Origin: Pseudomonas tremae
GTDB taxonomy: Bacteria; Pseudomonadota; Gammaproteobacteria; Pseudomonadales; Pseudomonadaceae
DNA: 64,000 nucleotides
Assembly: GCF_001401155.1 (NCBI RefSeq)
Contig: NZ_LJRO01000458.1
Span: 62,001 to 126,000 of the forward strand
Reading direction: 5' to 3'
Position numbers and translations under genes: made by a program. Positions 15,004 to 24,129 of this stretch are shown here, piece by piece. The notes beneath the pieces were generated by a model. It made no database searches and was not told the DNA's origin. It saw nothing but the letters and a program-made list of their open reading frames with translations. Within the stretch, counting starts at the first letter, position 1. Every line of letters starts with the position of its first letter.

Positions 15004-17067
15004 ATGACGATACCGGACAAGCAGTACGTGGACTGGCTGGTCGAGCAATCGATGCTCAATGCCGCAAGACAGCGCGCCAAGACCTATTCGGGGCAAGGCA
15101 GGCTCTGGCAGCGTCCATTTGCGCTGGCGCGTCCCAGAGATGCGTCCGCTATCGCTTCGGTGTGGTTCACCGCCTATCCGGCATCGATCGTCACCCGTGA
15201 AGGCGGCTCGGTACTTGAAGCGCTGGGCGACGAAACGCTGTGGCATGCCCTGTCCGAAATCGGCATTCAGGGTATTCACAACGGGCCGCTCAAGCTCTCT
15301 GGCGGACTGCAAGGCCGTGAACGTACGCCAAGTATCGATGGTAATTTCGACCGCATCAGCTTCGGCATCGACCCGGACCTGGGCACCGAAGCACAATTGT
15401 TGAGCCTGACGCGCATTGCTGCGGCGCACAATGCGGTGATCATCGACGACATCATCCCGTCGCACACTGGCAAGGGCGCAGACTTCCGCCTCGCCGAGAT
15501 GGCGTATGAGGATTATCCAGGCCTGTTTCATATGGTCGAGATCCGTGAAGAAGACTGGTCGCTGCTGCCCGACGTCGCGGCTGGCCGTGACGCGGTCAAT
15601 CTGATGCCGGACGTGGTCGATCAGTTGCGCGACAAGCACTACATCGTCGGTCAGTTGCAGCGAGTCATCTTCTTCGAGCCGGGTGTAAAGGAAACAGACT
15701 GGAGCGCGACCGACGTGGTGCAAGGCGTCGATGGCAAGGCGCGGCGCTGGGTTTACCTGCATTATTTCAAGGACGGCCAGCCTTCGTTGAACTGGCTGGA
15801 CCCAAGCTTTGCAGCGCAGCAGATGATCATCGGTGATGCGTTGCACGCCATCGATGTCATGGGTGCCCGCGTATTGCGCTTGGACGCCAACGGTTTTCTC
15901 GGCGTTGAACGTCGTGCCGAGGGCACGGCGTGGTCGGAAAGCCATCCGCTGTCGATCACCGGCAACCAACTGCTGGCCGGGGCGATCCGCAAAGCGGGGG
16001 GCTTCAGCTTTCAGGAACTGAACCTGACCATCGATGACATCGCGTCCATGGGGCAGGGCGGCGCTGACCTGTCCTACGACTTCATCACGCGGCCCGCCTA
16101 CCAGCACGCGCTGCTGACCGGCACCACTGAGTTCCTGCGCCTGATGCTGCGTCAGGTGCATGCTTATGGCATCGACCCGGCGTCGCTGATTCATGCGCTG
16201 CAGAACCACGATGAGCTGACGCTGGAACTGGTGCATTTCTGGACGCTGCACGCCCACGATACTTTCCATTACCAGGGCCAGACATTCCCCGGCAACATCC
16301 TGCGCGAGCATATTCGCGAAGAGATGTACGAGAAACTGTCCGGCGAGCATGCGCCTTACAACCTCAAGTTCGTCACCAACGGGGTGTCGTGTACCACTGC
16401 GAGCATCATCACGGCCGCCTTGGGCATTCGCGATCTGGACGCGATCACCGATGCCGATATTCAGCAGATTCAGCACATCCACCTGTTGCTGGCGATGTAC
16501 AACGCCATGCAGCCCGGTGTGTTTGCCTTGTCTGGCTGGGACCTGGTCGGCGCGCTGACCTTGCCCGCCGAGCAGGTTGACCATCTGATGCAGGATGGTG
16601 ACACGCGCTGGATTCACCGGGGCGCCTATGATCTGGCCGATCTGGACCCGGAAGCCGAGTTTTCGGCAGGTGACATGCCGCGCCCAAGGACGCTGTATGG
16701 CAGCCTGGTCAGTCAACTGAAACGGCCGGACTCTTTTGCCTCGCAGCTCAAGAAGATTCTCGCTGTGCGTCGTGCTTACGATATCGCCGCCAGCCGCCAG
16801 ATTCTGATCCCGGACGTCGAACACCCGGGCCTGCTGGTCATGGTTCATGAGTTGCCAGCTGGCAAGGGCACGCAGATTACCGCCCTCAACTTCAGTGCCG
16901 AGACCATCGTCGAGACGCTGAACCTGCCAGGCATCGCGTCTGGCCCGGTGGTCGACATCATCAACGAACGCGTGGAAGGCGATCTGACCGAGCAGGGCGA
17001 GTTCACCATCACGCTGGATGCTTATGAAGGTCTGGCGTTGAGGGTGGTCAGCACACTGCCTTTGTGA
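15004..17067 (+). CDS. treS: Trehalose synthase (maltose alpha-D-glucosyltransferase, GH13)
   Basis: The 687-residue protein belongs to glycoside hydrolase family 13. The nucleophile is D294 in VLRLDANGF, the acid/base E338 in FSFQELNL, and the third acid D403 in LQNHDEL. A region I-like IIDDIIPSH lies at 146-154. Over its whole length it resembles the Pseudomonas stutzeri-type trehalose synthase, which interconverts maltose and trehalose. It differs from the TreS-maltokinase fusions of actinobacteria. Trehalose protects plant-associated pseudomonads from osmotic and desiccation stress. The gene appears to stand alone, with a hairpin just after the stop. Confidence 0.8.
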   Translation: MTIPDKQYVDWLVEQSMLNAARQRAKTYSGQGRLWQRPFALARPRDASAIASVWFTAYPASIVTREGGSVLEALGDETLWHALSEIGIQGIHNGPLKLSGGLQGRERTPSIDGNFDRISFGIDPDLGTEAQLLSLTRIAAAHNAVIIDDIIPSHTGKGADFRLAEMAYEDYPGLFHMVEIREEDWSLLPDVAAGRDAVNLMPDVVDQLRDKHYIVGQLQRVIFFEPGVKETDWSATDVVQGVDGKARRWVYLHYFKDGQPSLNWLDPSFAAQQMIIGDALHAIDVMGARVLRLDANGFLGVERRAEGTAWSESHPLSITGNQLLAGAIRKAGGFSFQELNLTIDDIASMGQGGADLSYDFITRPAYQHALLTGTTEFLRLMLRQVHAYGIDPASLIHALQNHDELTLELVHFWTLHAHDTFHYQGQTFPGNILREHIREEMYEKLSGEHAPYNLKFVTNGVSCTTASIITAALGIRDLDAITDADIQQIQHIHLLLAMYNAMQPGVFALSGWDLVGALTLPAEQVDHLMQDGDTRWIHRGAYDLADLDPEAEFSAGDMPRPRTLYGSLVSQLKRPDSFASQLKKILAVRRAYDIAASRQILIPDVEHPGLLVMVHELPAGKGTQITALNFSAETIVETLNLPGIASGPVVDIINERVEGDLTEQGEFTITLDAYEGLALRVVSTLPL

Positions 17068-17080
17068 TGTCGGCATGAAA

Positions 17081-17097
17081 CGCGGCCTTGAGCCGCG
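17081..17097 (+). terminator. Hairpin after treS
   Basis: CGCGGC-CTTGA-GCCGCG forms a 6-bp GC-rich stem 14 bp after the treS stop, between convergent genes. There is no strong T-run, so it is a weak or bidirectional terminator candidate. Confidence 0.5.
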
Positions 17098-17125
17098 CTT
17101 CAGTCGCTTTCCGGGTTTGCAGTGC

Positions 17126-18895
17126 TCAAACGGCCTTGGGTGGGCATTTCTTGAGACGGTAGGCGAACTGGGCGCGGCTCAAGCCCAGCAAACGCGAGGC
17201 TGCCGACAGGTTGCCGTGGCTTTTATCCAGTGCTTCACGGATCAGACGCTGTTCGAGATCGTCAATCGAAAAGGCCTGGTCGTTCTGCGCCAGCGAATCC
17301 AGCAGTCCCGCCTCAGGGACTGTTTCCCCCGCTACCGAAGTGGCTCGCGCCAATACGCCATCGTGATTCAGCGAGTAAGAACCCGCTGGTAGCGACTCGT
17401 TGCGAAAGATATGCACCAGATCAATGGCCTGGCCTTCATCGCTGGCGATCAGCCCGCGTTCGATCAGGTTCTGCAATTCACGCACATTGCCGGCGAAGTC
17501 GTAACGCAACAGGGTTTTCAATGCTCGCATTGTCAATCCCGCAGGCGTCCTGCCGTATTCCTGACAGAACCGCTTCAAAAACGCATTGATAAGAAGCGGA
17601 ATGTCATCGCGGCGCTCGCGCAACGGGGGCAGGGCAATCGGATAAACGTTGAGCCTGTAGAACAGGTCTTCGCGAAAATCACCGCTGGTCACGGCCTTGC
17701 GCAGGTCGACGTTGGTTGCCGCCACCACTCGCACATGGACCTTGATGCCATGCCCGCCGCCCACACGTTCTATCTCGCGCTCCTGCAACGCGCGCAGCAA
17801 TTTGCTTTGCCCGGCCAGGCTCAGTGATGTGATTTCATCCAGAAACAGCGTACCGCCATTGGCTCGTTCGAAGCGTCCGGGCCTGGAGTGCGTCGCGCCG
17901 GTGTAGGCCCCGCGTTCCACACCGAACAATTCCGCCTCTATCAGGTTGTCTGGAATGGCGGCACAGTTGAGCGCCACGAACGGGCCGTCCCTGTGTCGGC
18001 TGAGCTGGTGCAGTTGACGAGCGAACATCTCTTTGCCGACGCCTGACTCGCCGCTGATCAGTACCGTCGCCGGAGTCATAGCCACTCTTTGCAACGCTTG
18101 TGTGGCGCTGTTGAACGCCGCGCTGGCCCCGATCAGCGGTTGATCGGTCCCGGCAGGCGGCGCTTGATCATGGCTGGGTGCGAATGGCGTCTGGTGCGCA
18201 GGCCCTGGCGAGCTCAACACACTCAGGTAACTCAGATCGCGTTCGACATCGCCCCATTGTTCGGCGGTCTTGCCAATGACCCGGCAGTGGGCATGACCCA
18301 TTCCACGGCATTCCACTTCCCGGAAAATCACCATTTGGCCAAACAGGCCGCTGACAAAGCCAATGGCATAACCGACCTCGGTCCAGCACACCGGATCCTG
18401 GCCGACGCCATAGGCCGCGACATGCTCGTCGGCTTCGCAGGAGTTATGCCAGAGAAACTCGCCTTCGTAAAAACCCGATTCTGCATCGAACTTGAAGTGC
18501 AACGGTTCGACCTTGGTCATGCCTTCCAGCGTATGCAGGTGCGTACCGGCGCGGAATGCCGAGGTGGCGTCTGCCAACGGCCAGCGCTCGCGGATCAGCC
18601 GGGCATCCCGGGCTCCGGACAGATAACCGGCACGGGTGAACATGCCGCGAGCCTGTTCCTGGCCAAGTCGCTCGATGATTTCATGGCGCAACGTGCCAAA
18701 CGATGAGCTGTGCAGCAACAGCATGCGCTGGTCATTGAGCCAGATACGCCCATCGTCAGGTGAAAAGAACAGGCAGCTTGTCAGCTCTTCAGCGGTCGGA
18801 GAGTCGCCGACATCAAAATGCGTGCTGTCGCCGCGAGGCGAGGCGCGCTCAATGCTGGCGCTATGATCGGGGAAGTGGCTGTGAGGGTTGTTCAT
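17126..18895 (-). CDS. Sigma-54-dependent aromatic-responsive activator (XylR/DmpR type)
   Basis: The 589-residue protein has the three-part layout of XylR/DmpR activators. An N-terminal XylR_N plus V4R sensor region (about 35-220) ends with the cysteine-rich HAHCRV. The central AAA+ domain has Walker A GESGVGKE at 283-290, the sigma-54 contact loop GAYTGA at 329-334 (GAFTGA in most relatives) and Walker B LFLDE near 350-354. A Fis-type helix-turn-helix (LSAASRLLGLSRAQFAYRL) closes the protein. In the family, direct binding of an aromatic to the sensor releases ATPase activity. It is divergent from the aldehyde dehydrogenase gene at 19172, whose upstream region has enhancer-like and -24/-12 elements, so that gene is its probable target. 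A coniferyl or benzyl alcohol-type inducer is likely from context. Confidence 0.9.
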   Translation of the reverse strand: MNNPHSHFPDHSASIERASPRGDSTHFDVGDSPTAEELTSCLFFSPDDGRIWLNDQRMLLLHSSSFGTLRHEIIERLGQEQARGMFTRAGYLSGARDARLIRERWPLADATSAFRAGTHLHTLEGMTKVEPLHFKFDAESGFYEGEFLWHNSCEADEHVAAYGVGQDPVCWTEVGYAIGFVSGLFGQMVIFREVECRGMGHAHCRVIGKTAEQWGDVERDLSYLSVLSSPGPAHQTPFAPSHDQAPPAGTDQPLIGASAAFNSATQALQRVAMTPATVLISGESGVGKEMFARQLHQLSRHRDGPFVALNCAAIPDNLIEAELFGVERGAYTGATHSRPGRFERANGGTLFLDEITSLSLAGQSKLLRALQEREIERVGGGHGIKVHVRVVAATNVDLRKAVTSGDFREDLFYRLNVYPIALPPLRERRDDIPLLINAFLKRFCQEYGRTPAGLTMRALKTLLRYDFAGNVRELQNLIERGLIASDEGQAIDLVHIFRNESLPAGSYSLNHDGVLARATSVAGETVPEAGLLDSLAQNDQAFSIDDLEQRLIREALDKSHGNLSAASRLLGLSRAQFAYRLKKCPPKAV

Positions 18896-18913
18896 TCTTG
18901 TGCCTCGGCCTGT

Positions 18914-18972
18914 ATGATCGAAATGATCAATCTGTCAGTTAGTTAGTAAACATAACTTGATTAAATGAACAA
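18914..18972 (+). promoter_or_regulatory. Two enhancer-like sites for the XylR-type activator
   Basis: Two inverted repeats resemble the XylR/DmpR upstream activating consensus TTGATCAATTGATCAA. Site 1 at 18914-18930 is ATGATCGAAATGATCAA. Site 2 at 18957-18972 is TTGATTAAATGAACAA, which matches the consensus at 13 of 16 positions. They lie 110-170 bp upstream of the -24 box at 19083, the usual enhancer distance, and next to the activator's own start. Confidence 0.6.
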
Positions 18973-19081
18973 GCCTCGTAGGCGACATTGCTACGTGCGT
19001 TGCTCTCTGAAAAAAGCATCAGAGCTGGAAAGCCACGCGATAGAGCGGTTGACCCGATATATGACCTTATGATGGCAATCC

Positions 19082-19097
19082 CGGCACAGGCTTTGCT
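19082..19097 (+). promoter_or_regulatory. Sigma-54 (-24/-12) promoter of the aldehyde dehydrogenase gene
   Basis: CGGCACAGGCTTTGCT carries the invariant GG at 83-84 and GC at 95-96 with the required 10-bp spacing, and CAC...TTGC matches the extended consensus. Transcription would start near 19108, leaving a leader of about 64 nt before ATG 19172. Confidence 0.7.
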
Positions 19098-19171
19098 CTG
19101 GAGTGATTACGGCGCGTGTTACCCATTCGATGGGTACAGGCGATTACAACCATAAAAGCCGGAGTCCTGAA

Positions 19172-20653
19172 ATGTCTGCGTCCAACGACACCTCCCTTCT
19201 GCAACCTGCGATTGAGGCCGAGTGCATCTTCAATGGTGACTGGATTCCTTCTTCGGCACGGCTGCAAGCCGTCATCGAGCCTGCCACCGGCGAATTGCTG
19301 ATGAACACAGCCATGGCCAACCCGGCGGACATCGCCGTCGCTTGCCGAGAAGCCGCGTTGGCGCAGCCTGCCTGGGCTGCGCTGGGGCCTCGAGAAAAAG
19401 CAGAAGTATTTCTTCTGGCCGCTGATCACGCGGTCTGTGCTTTCGATGAGCTGGCGCTTTATGTTGCCCGCGAGACCGGTGGCAGCCTGCAAAAGGGCCA
19501 GCATGAAGTTAACGAAACCATCGTGCTGCTACGCCAGGCCGCAGGCATGCTGTCGCAGGCCCACGGGCACGGTTTGATACTGCCAAGCGCGGCCGGTCGC
19601 CTGTCGTATGCACGGCGTGTCCCACACGGGGTGGTGGGGGTCATATCGCCGTTCAATTTCCCGCTGGTGCTTTCCCTGCGTTCGGTAGCTCCGGCGCTGG
19701 CTGCCGGCAATGCCGTGGTCCTCAAGCCCGATCCACAGACGCCGATAAGCGGCGGTTTCCTGATTGCCCGGCTGTTTGAGGAAGCAGGTCTGCCCAAGGG
19801 CCTGTTGCACGTGCTACCCGGTGCGGCAGATGCAGGCGAAGCGTTATGCCGCGACACCAATGTGCAGATGATCACTTTCACCGGTTCGACCGTGGCCGGA
19901 CGTAAAGTCGCCGAAGCCGCCGGGCGAAACCTCAAGAAGGTCTCCCTGGAGTTGGGCGGCAAGAATCCGCTGATCATTCTTGAAGACGCCGACCTTGATC
20001 TGGCCGCAAGCAATGCAGCCTTTGGTGCGTGGCTGCATCAAGGACAGATCTGCATGGCAACGGGGCTGATTCTGGTTCACGAGTCCGTCGCTGCCAGCCT
20101 GACCCGTAAGCTGGCTGAAAAGGCCCGGGCCCTGACGGTGGGCAATGCCGCACGGGGAGAGTCTGCACTGGGTCCGCTGATCAATGAACGGCAATTGCAG
20201 CACGTGCATCAAGTGGTTACTGACACCCTGCAAGCCGGCGCGCAGCTGGAAACCGGCGGCGAATATGAAGGCTTGTTCTATCGCCCGACCGTGCTCAGCG
20301 GCGTCAAGCCTGGGATGCGCGCGTTTGAGGAGGAAATATTTGGTCCGGTGGCGGTTGTGGCCAGTTTTTCCACCGACGAAGAAGCCATCTTGCTGGCCAA
20401 TCGTTCCGAATACGGCCTGGCTGCGGCGGTCATCTCTCCCGACGTAGGGCGCGCCACAGCGCTTGGCGACCGGCTCAGGTGCGGCATGCTGCACATCAAC
20501 GATCAGACAGTGGCCGACGAATGCATCAACGCATTTGGTGGGCGTGGTGCGTCTGGCAACGGCAGCAGCGCAGGCAGCCCCTCTGACTGGGATGAATACA
20601 GCCAATGGCAGTGGGTTACCGTGAAAAACCAGCCCCCGGCTTATCCTTTCTGA
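19172..20653 (+). CDS. Aromatic aldehyde dehydrogenase (benzaldehyde/coniferyl aldehyde type)
   Basis: A 493-residue NAD(P)-dependent aldehyde dehydrogenase. The general-base glutamate lies in LELGGKNP, the catalytic cysteine in QGQICMA and the coenzyme motif in FTGSTVAG. Full-length resemblance is to benzaldehyde-type (XylC/AreC) enzymes. The start at 19172 follows GGAG by 8 bp; the earlier start at 19103 lies upstream of the predicted leader. The putative sigma-54 promoter precedes it, and a coniferyl-alcohol-dehydrogenase-like SDR follows after 70 bp. The pair would turn an aromatic alcohol into its acid, feeding the ferulate operon further on. Confidence 0.88.
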   Translation: MSASNDTSLLQPAIEAECIFNGDWIPSSARLQAVIEPATGELLMNTAMANPADIAVACREAALAQPAWAALGPREKAEVFLLAADHAVCAFDELALYVARETGGSLQKGQHEVNETIVLLRQAAGMLSQAHGHGLILPSAAGRLSYARRVPHGVVGVISPFNFPLVLSLRSVAPALAAGNAVVLKPDPQTPISGGFLIARLFEEAGLPKGLLHVLPGAADAGEALCRDTNVQMITFTGSTVAGRKVAEAAGRNLKKVSLELGGKNPLIILEDADLDLAASNAAFGAWLHQGQICMATGLILVHESVAASLTRKLAEKARALTVGNAARGESALGPLINERQLQHVHQVVTDTLQAGAQLETGGEYEGLFYRPTVLSGVKPGMRAFEEEIFGPVAVVASFSTDEEAILLANRSEYGLAAAVISPDVGRATALGDRLRCGMLHINDQTVADECINAFGGRGASGNGSSAGSPSDWDEYSQWQWVTVKNQPPAYPF

Positions 20654-20723
20654 GATTTACGCAAGTCGCTTCAGCTTTTCAGACATCAATGACGTGATCC
20701 CATAACAATAAGAGTACGTGAGC

Positions 20724-21491
20724 ATGAACCTGACTAACAAAACACTGATCGTCACAGGCGTTTCGTCCGGCATCGGCGCCGAGGTCGCGCGTCTGGCGCG
20801 CTTTCACGGCGCGCGAGTCATCGGTATCGATCGCCATGAACCGCAACTCACCGTGGACGGGTTCTTTCAGGCCGACCTGGGTGACCCTGAGAGCATCAAT
20901 GCGCTGGTTGAGCGCTTGCCAGCGCAGATCGACGCCCTGTGCAACATTGCCGGAGTGCCCGGCACGGCGCCGGTCCAGGCCGTGGCGCAAGTCAACTATC
21001 TGGGGCTGCGACACCTGACACAGTGCCTGCTGCCACGCATGACGCCGGGCAGCAGCATTGTCAACGTGTCGTCGGTGCTGGGTTCGCAATGGGCCGAGCG
21101 GCTGGAACTGCACAAGGCGCTGGCTGCCACCGATAGCTACAGCGATGGCCAGCAGTGGCTGGCGGCCAATCCGGTGGCGCAGGACACCTGTTACCAGTAC
21201 TTCAAAGAGGCGCTGATCGTTTGGAGCTTTCAGCAGGCGCAAGCGTGGTTTCGCGATCATTCGGTGCGCGTCAACTGCGTCGCGCCAGGGCCGGTGTTCA
21301 CGCCGATCCTTGGCGATTTCGTGAGTATGGTCGGTGAAGCGCGAGTGGCACGCGACAGTTTGCATATGAAACGCCCCGCGCTGGCCGACGAGGTAGCTGA
21401 CGTGATCGGGTTTCTCTGTTCGGACGCGTCACGCTGGATCAACGGCGTCAACCTCCCGGTGGATGGCGGACTTGCGGCCTCGTACGTCTGA
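20724..21491 (+). CDS. Short-chain dehydrogenase, coniferyl-alcohol dehydrogenase-like
   Basis: The 255-residue SDR has the cofactor motif TGVSSGIG near the N-terminus, the NIAG segment, the NVSS serine and YQYFK as the catalytic Y-x-x-x-K. It resembles CalA-type coniferyl-alcohol dehydrogenases, which oxidise coniferyl alcohol to coniferyl aldehyde with NAD. The neighbouring aldehyde dehydrogenase would take the aldehyde on to ferulate. A GTG start at 20718 is also possible. Substrate assignment relies on similarity and neighbourhood. Confidence 0.75.
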   Translation: MNLTNKTLIVTGVSSGIGAEVARLARFHGARVIGIDRHEPQLTVDGFFQADLGDPESINALVERLPAQIDALCNIAGVPGTAPVQAVAQVNYLGLRHLTQCLLPRMTPGSSIVNVSSVLGSQWAERLELHKALAATDSYSDGQQWLAANPVAQDTCYQYFKEALIVWSFQQAQAWFRDHSVRVNCVAPGPVFTPILGDFVSMVGEARVARDSLHMKRPALADEVADVIGFLCSDASRWINGVNLPVDGGLAASYV

Positions 21492-21574
21492 AGATGTAAA
21501 GCGTTCCCCCCCGGCGACACGGTCGTGAAACCGGGGTTATAAAAAATAACAACAATAAGTACAGGAATCCCAAG

Positions 21575-22522
21575 ATGCCCAAGTCTATCTTGCGTACCGT
21601 TGCGTCCACTTCTCTGGTTTTTCTTTCATCGGCGGCACTGGCTTACGATCTACCAGGCCTCAACCTGGGCAATACCAGCTTCTACGACGGCTCGCCAGCG
21701 CCTGCCGGGCCGGGCTGGTACCTGGAGGAATACCTCAACTATTCCAAAGCCAGCCGTTTCAATGACGCCAATGGCGACAAACTGCAGCTGCCCAGGCAAG
21801 ACGTTGATGCACTGGCAGTTACCACACAGATAATCTACGTCGGCCAGCCTCTGGCCAACGGTGCAATGCCGGGCATTACCGTAATCAACACTTCGCTGGC
21901 GCATGTTGGCGTGGACGATGGTCTTGATAACAGCGCACTGAGTTCGCGCGCCGGTTTCGGCGACGTGGTTATCGGTCCTTATCTGCAACTGCCGACCCTG
22001 ACTCGGGCCGATGGCAGCCCGCTACTGACCCAGCGGGTCGAAGCCGATGTGTCTGTTCCGGTGGGCGCCTACAACCGCAACCGCTCAATCAACCCCGGCA
22101 GCAACTTCTGGTCGTTCAACCCGTACTACGCGGCCACTTACTGGTTTTCGCCTAAGTGGTCGGCCAGCGGGCGTTTCATGTACTTGTGGAATGGCAAGAA
22201 CGATGACCCGCAAGCCGGTTTTGGCAGTGTTTCCGACACACAGGCAGGCCAGGCATTGCACGCCAACCTGACCCTGCAATATGCAGTGACCGAACAGCTC
22301 TCGGTGGGACTCAACGGTTACTGGCTCAAGCAATTCACCGACACTCAGGTGGGCGGCCACGACGTGAGCGGTCGCAAGGAAAAAGTCTGGGCGATCGGGC
22401 CGGGCGTTCTGTACAGCTTCAACAAAGAGAACGTTCTGACGGTCAACAGTTACTTCGAACAGGGCGCGGAAAACCGTACTGAAGGCAACAAGCTGGTGCT
22501 TAACTTCCTGCATAAGTTGTAA
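21575..22522 (+). CDS. Outer-membrane aromatic uptake protein (phenol MetA / SphA family)
   Basis: The 315-residue protein begins with a signal peptide (KSILRTVASTSLVFLSSAALA, cleavage after the ALA) and continues with alternating polar/hydrophobic strands and aromatic residues typical of a beta-barrel. It resembles the MetA-pathway phenol degradation family (PF13557), whose members sit in aromatic catabolic operons and are thought to help substrates cross the outer membrane. It follows the SDR by 83 bp on the same strand, so it is likely part of the same sigma-54-driven unit. A perfect inverted repeat after the stop probably ends the transcript. Confidence 0.7.
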   Translation: MPKSILRTVASTSLVFLSSAALAYDLPGLNLGNTSFYDGSPAPAGPGWYLEEYLNYSKASRFNDANGDKLQLPRQDVDALAVTTQIIYVGQPLANGAMPGITVINTSLAHVGVDDGLDNSALSSRAGFGDVVIGPYLQLPTLTRADGSPLLTQRVEADVSVPVGAYNRNRSINPGSNFWSFNPYYAATYWFSPKWSASGRFMYLWNGKNDDPQAGFGSVSDTQAGQALHANLTLQYAVTEQLSVGLNGYWLKQFTDTQVGGHDVSGRKEKVWAIGPGVLYSFNKENVLTVNSYFEQGAENRTEGNKLVLNFLHKL

Positions 22523-22545
22523 CGCTTGCAGTAAGCCCAAGTGTA

Positions 22546-22573
22546 GCGCTCATCGCTGTGTGGCGATGAGCGC
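22546..22573. terminator. Bidirectional hairpin between convergent genes
   Basis: GCGCTCATCGC and GCGATGAGCGC form a perfect 11-bp stem around a loop of about six bases, between the outer-membrane protein gene and the MFS gene that converge on it. The T-run is weak. Confidence 0.65.
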
Positions 22574-22588
22574 CGATGTTGTTATCGC

Positions 22589-23803
22589 TCAACTCGCTGT
22601 CTTGAGCTCGCGCTTGCCAAATGCCGAGGCGCGCGATAGTACAGTGATCGCCGCCAATGCGGCGATCACCAGGCCTGGCGAGGTCGCCAGCAGTACGCCA
22701 GCGGTTCCCGCACCGGCGCCCAACAATTGCCCGGCAGCCAAGGGGCCGGCGACCGAACCAAGACGACCGATTGCAACGGCAGCCCCAACGCCGGTAGCGC
22801 GCACCGAGGTGGGGTAGGCGGGCGGCGCCAATGCGTACAACACCAGTTGTGCCGCCATGACGAACACCCCGGCAGCAAACCCGGCCATCGCCATCGGCAC
22901 GATACCGACCGACACGCCCACACCAGCCAGTGCCGCCAGCAGGCCTGCATAGACAAACAGTACGACCTTCATGCCGTTGCAGCGATCCAGCAACAGCCCG
23001 CCCAGCAAAGAACCCAAAGCGCCGCCAATGTTGAACAGCATCTGCACCATGCCCGCCTGTGGCTTGCTGAAACCCTGCGCGATCAATAGCGACGGTAGCC
23101 AGTTGAGCAACATGTACATGACTGTGAGGGTAAAGAAATAGCCGACCCACAGAGCCAGTGTGGTACGCGTCCGGCCTTCGCCAAATAACGCGCTGGCGGC
23201 TGAATGCTTAATAGCACTCGCAGAAGTCTGCTGTTTGAAGGCGCTGGACTCCGGCAGCAGAAGGATCATCAAAGGTGCCGCCAGCAAAGGTGCCAGACCG
23301 CCGATGATGAACGTAGTCTGCCAGTGCTCGCTGGTGAACATCGCCACCACCGCAGCCAGCGCGCCGCCCAATGGAACGCCCGCATACATGACGCTGATCG
23401 CAAGCCCGCGATGGCGTTCGCTTACGGCTTCCGCACACAGCGCAATCAGATTGGGTAACGCTGCTCCCAGACCCAGCCCGGTCAGAAAGCGCACTAGCAA
23501 CAGGCCGGAAAAAGACTGCACATAAGCGGTGCTCAGCGAGAAAACCCCAAACAGCAGCACGGCGACCACGAGAATCTTCTTGCGACCAATGCGATCAGCA
23601 ATCCAGCCTCCGAAAAATGCGCCTGGAAGCAGGCCGATGATTCCGGCACTGAACACCCAGCCCATCATTTTGGGATCAAGCGAGAAGGTCTGCCGCAATC
23701 CGGCTGCGGCGGTGCCGGCAGCCTGCAGATCGAACCCTTCGATAAGCGCGACGATGAAACACAAAAAGATGGTCAGCGTCGAGCGACGCAACGGACTGTT
23801 CAT
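22589..23803 (-). CDS. MFS transporter, aromatic acid:H+ symporter type
   Basis: About 404 residues with twelve predicted membrane helices. The loop 2-3 motif GWIADRIGRKK and the FIVALIEGFDLQAAG first helix match the AAHS family (MhpT, PcaK, BenK), which imports aromatic acids by proton symport. A start at 23803 is chosen because GAGG lies about 10 bp before it. Longer starts at 23815 and 23836 have no RBS. Its place among the hydroxycinnamate genes suggests ferulate, coumarate or a related acid as cargo. It is divergent from the OprD porin, and the shared 326-bp upstream region holds a candidate MarR operator. Confidence 0.85.
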   Translation of the reverse strand: MNSPLRRSTLTIFLCFIVALIEGFDLQAAGTAAAGLRQTFSLDPKMMGWVFSAGIIGLLPGAFFGGWIADRIGRKKILVVAVLLFGVFSLSTAYVQSFSGLLLVRFLTGLGLGAALPNLIALCAEAVSERHRGLAISVMYAGVPLGGALAAVVAMFTSEHWQTTFIIGGLAPLLAAPLMILLLPESSAFKQQTSASAIKHSAASALFGEGRTRTTLALWVGYFFTLTVMYMLLNWLPSLLIAQGFSKPQAGMVQMLFNIGGALGSLLGGLLLDRCNGMKVVLFVYAGLLAALAGVGVSVGIVPMAMAGFAAGVFVMAAQLVLYALAPPAYPTSVRATGVGAAVAIGRLGSVAGPLAAGQLLGAGAGTAGVLLATSPGLVIAALAAITVLSRASAFGKRELKTAS

Positions 23804-23994
23804 GGCAAGCCTCATTGTTGTTTTTGTTGTCTGCAAAGTCGGCTCCTGAACCCTGTAGAAGGTTCGAAACCCGCGCGAATCAAGGTAACAAAAATAACTA
23901 AAAAAAGAATCTGCGCCTGTCTATCGAGAAGTCGGACGTTTATTCGTTTATAAACATAGGCTTAGGATTGTATGATAAGGATTATCTTAAAGTG

Positions 23995-24009
23995 GTTAAT
24001 AATATTAAT
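23995..24009. promoter_or_regulatory. Candidate MarR operator upstream of the porin and MFS genes
   Basis: GTTAAT-AAT-ATTAAT is an inverted repeat of ATTAAT half-sites with a 3-bp centre, the same form as the palindrome before the ech gene at 26120. It lies 121 bp before the porin start and 192 bp before the MFS start. The rest of the 23804-24129 gap is AT-rich and also holds a GTTTATAAAC palindrome (23949-23958). Confidence 0.5.
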
Positions 24010-24129
24010 GTTCGATTATCGATCATTGTGGATTGACGCCAGCGCTTAATCTTTCAATTCTCTACTGACAGCCTGCCATCAAGCGCGGGCCCGAACCCCA
24101 AAAACAACAACAATAATTGGAAATCGAAT

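Noticed and set aside
14944..17076. A 710-codon open frame on the minus strand opposite trehalose synthase
   Set aside because: It is antisense to a clear GH13 enzyme, has no family resemblance and no RBS. Long antisense frames are common in GC-rich genomes.
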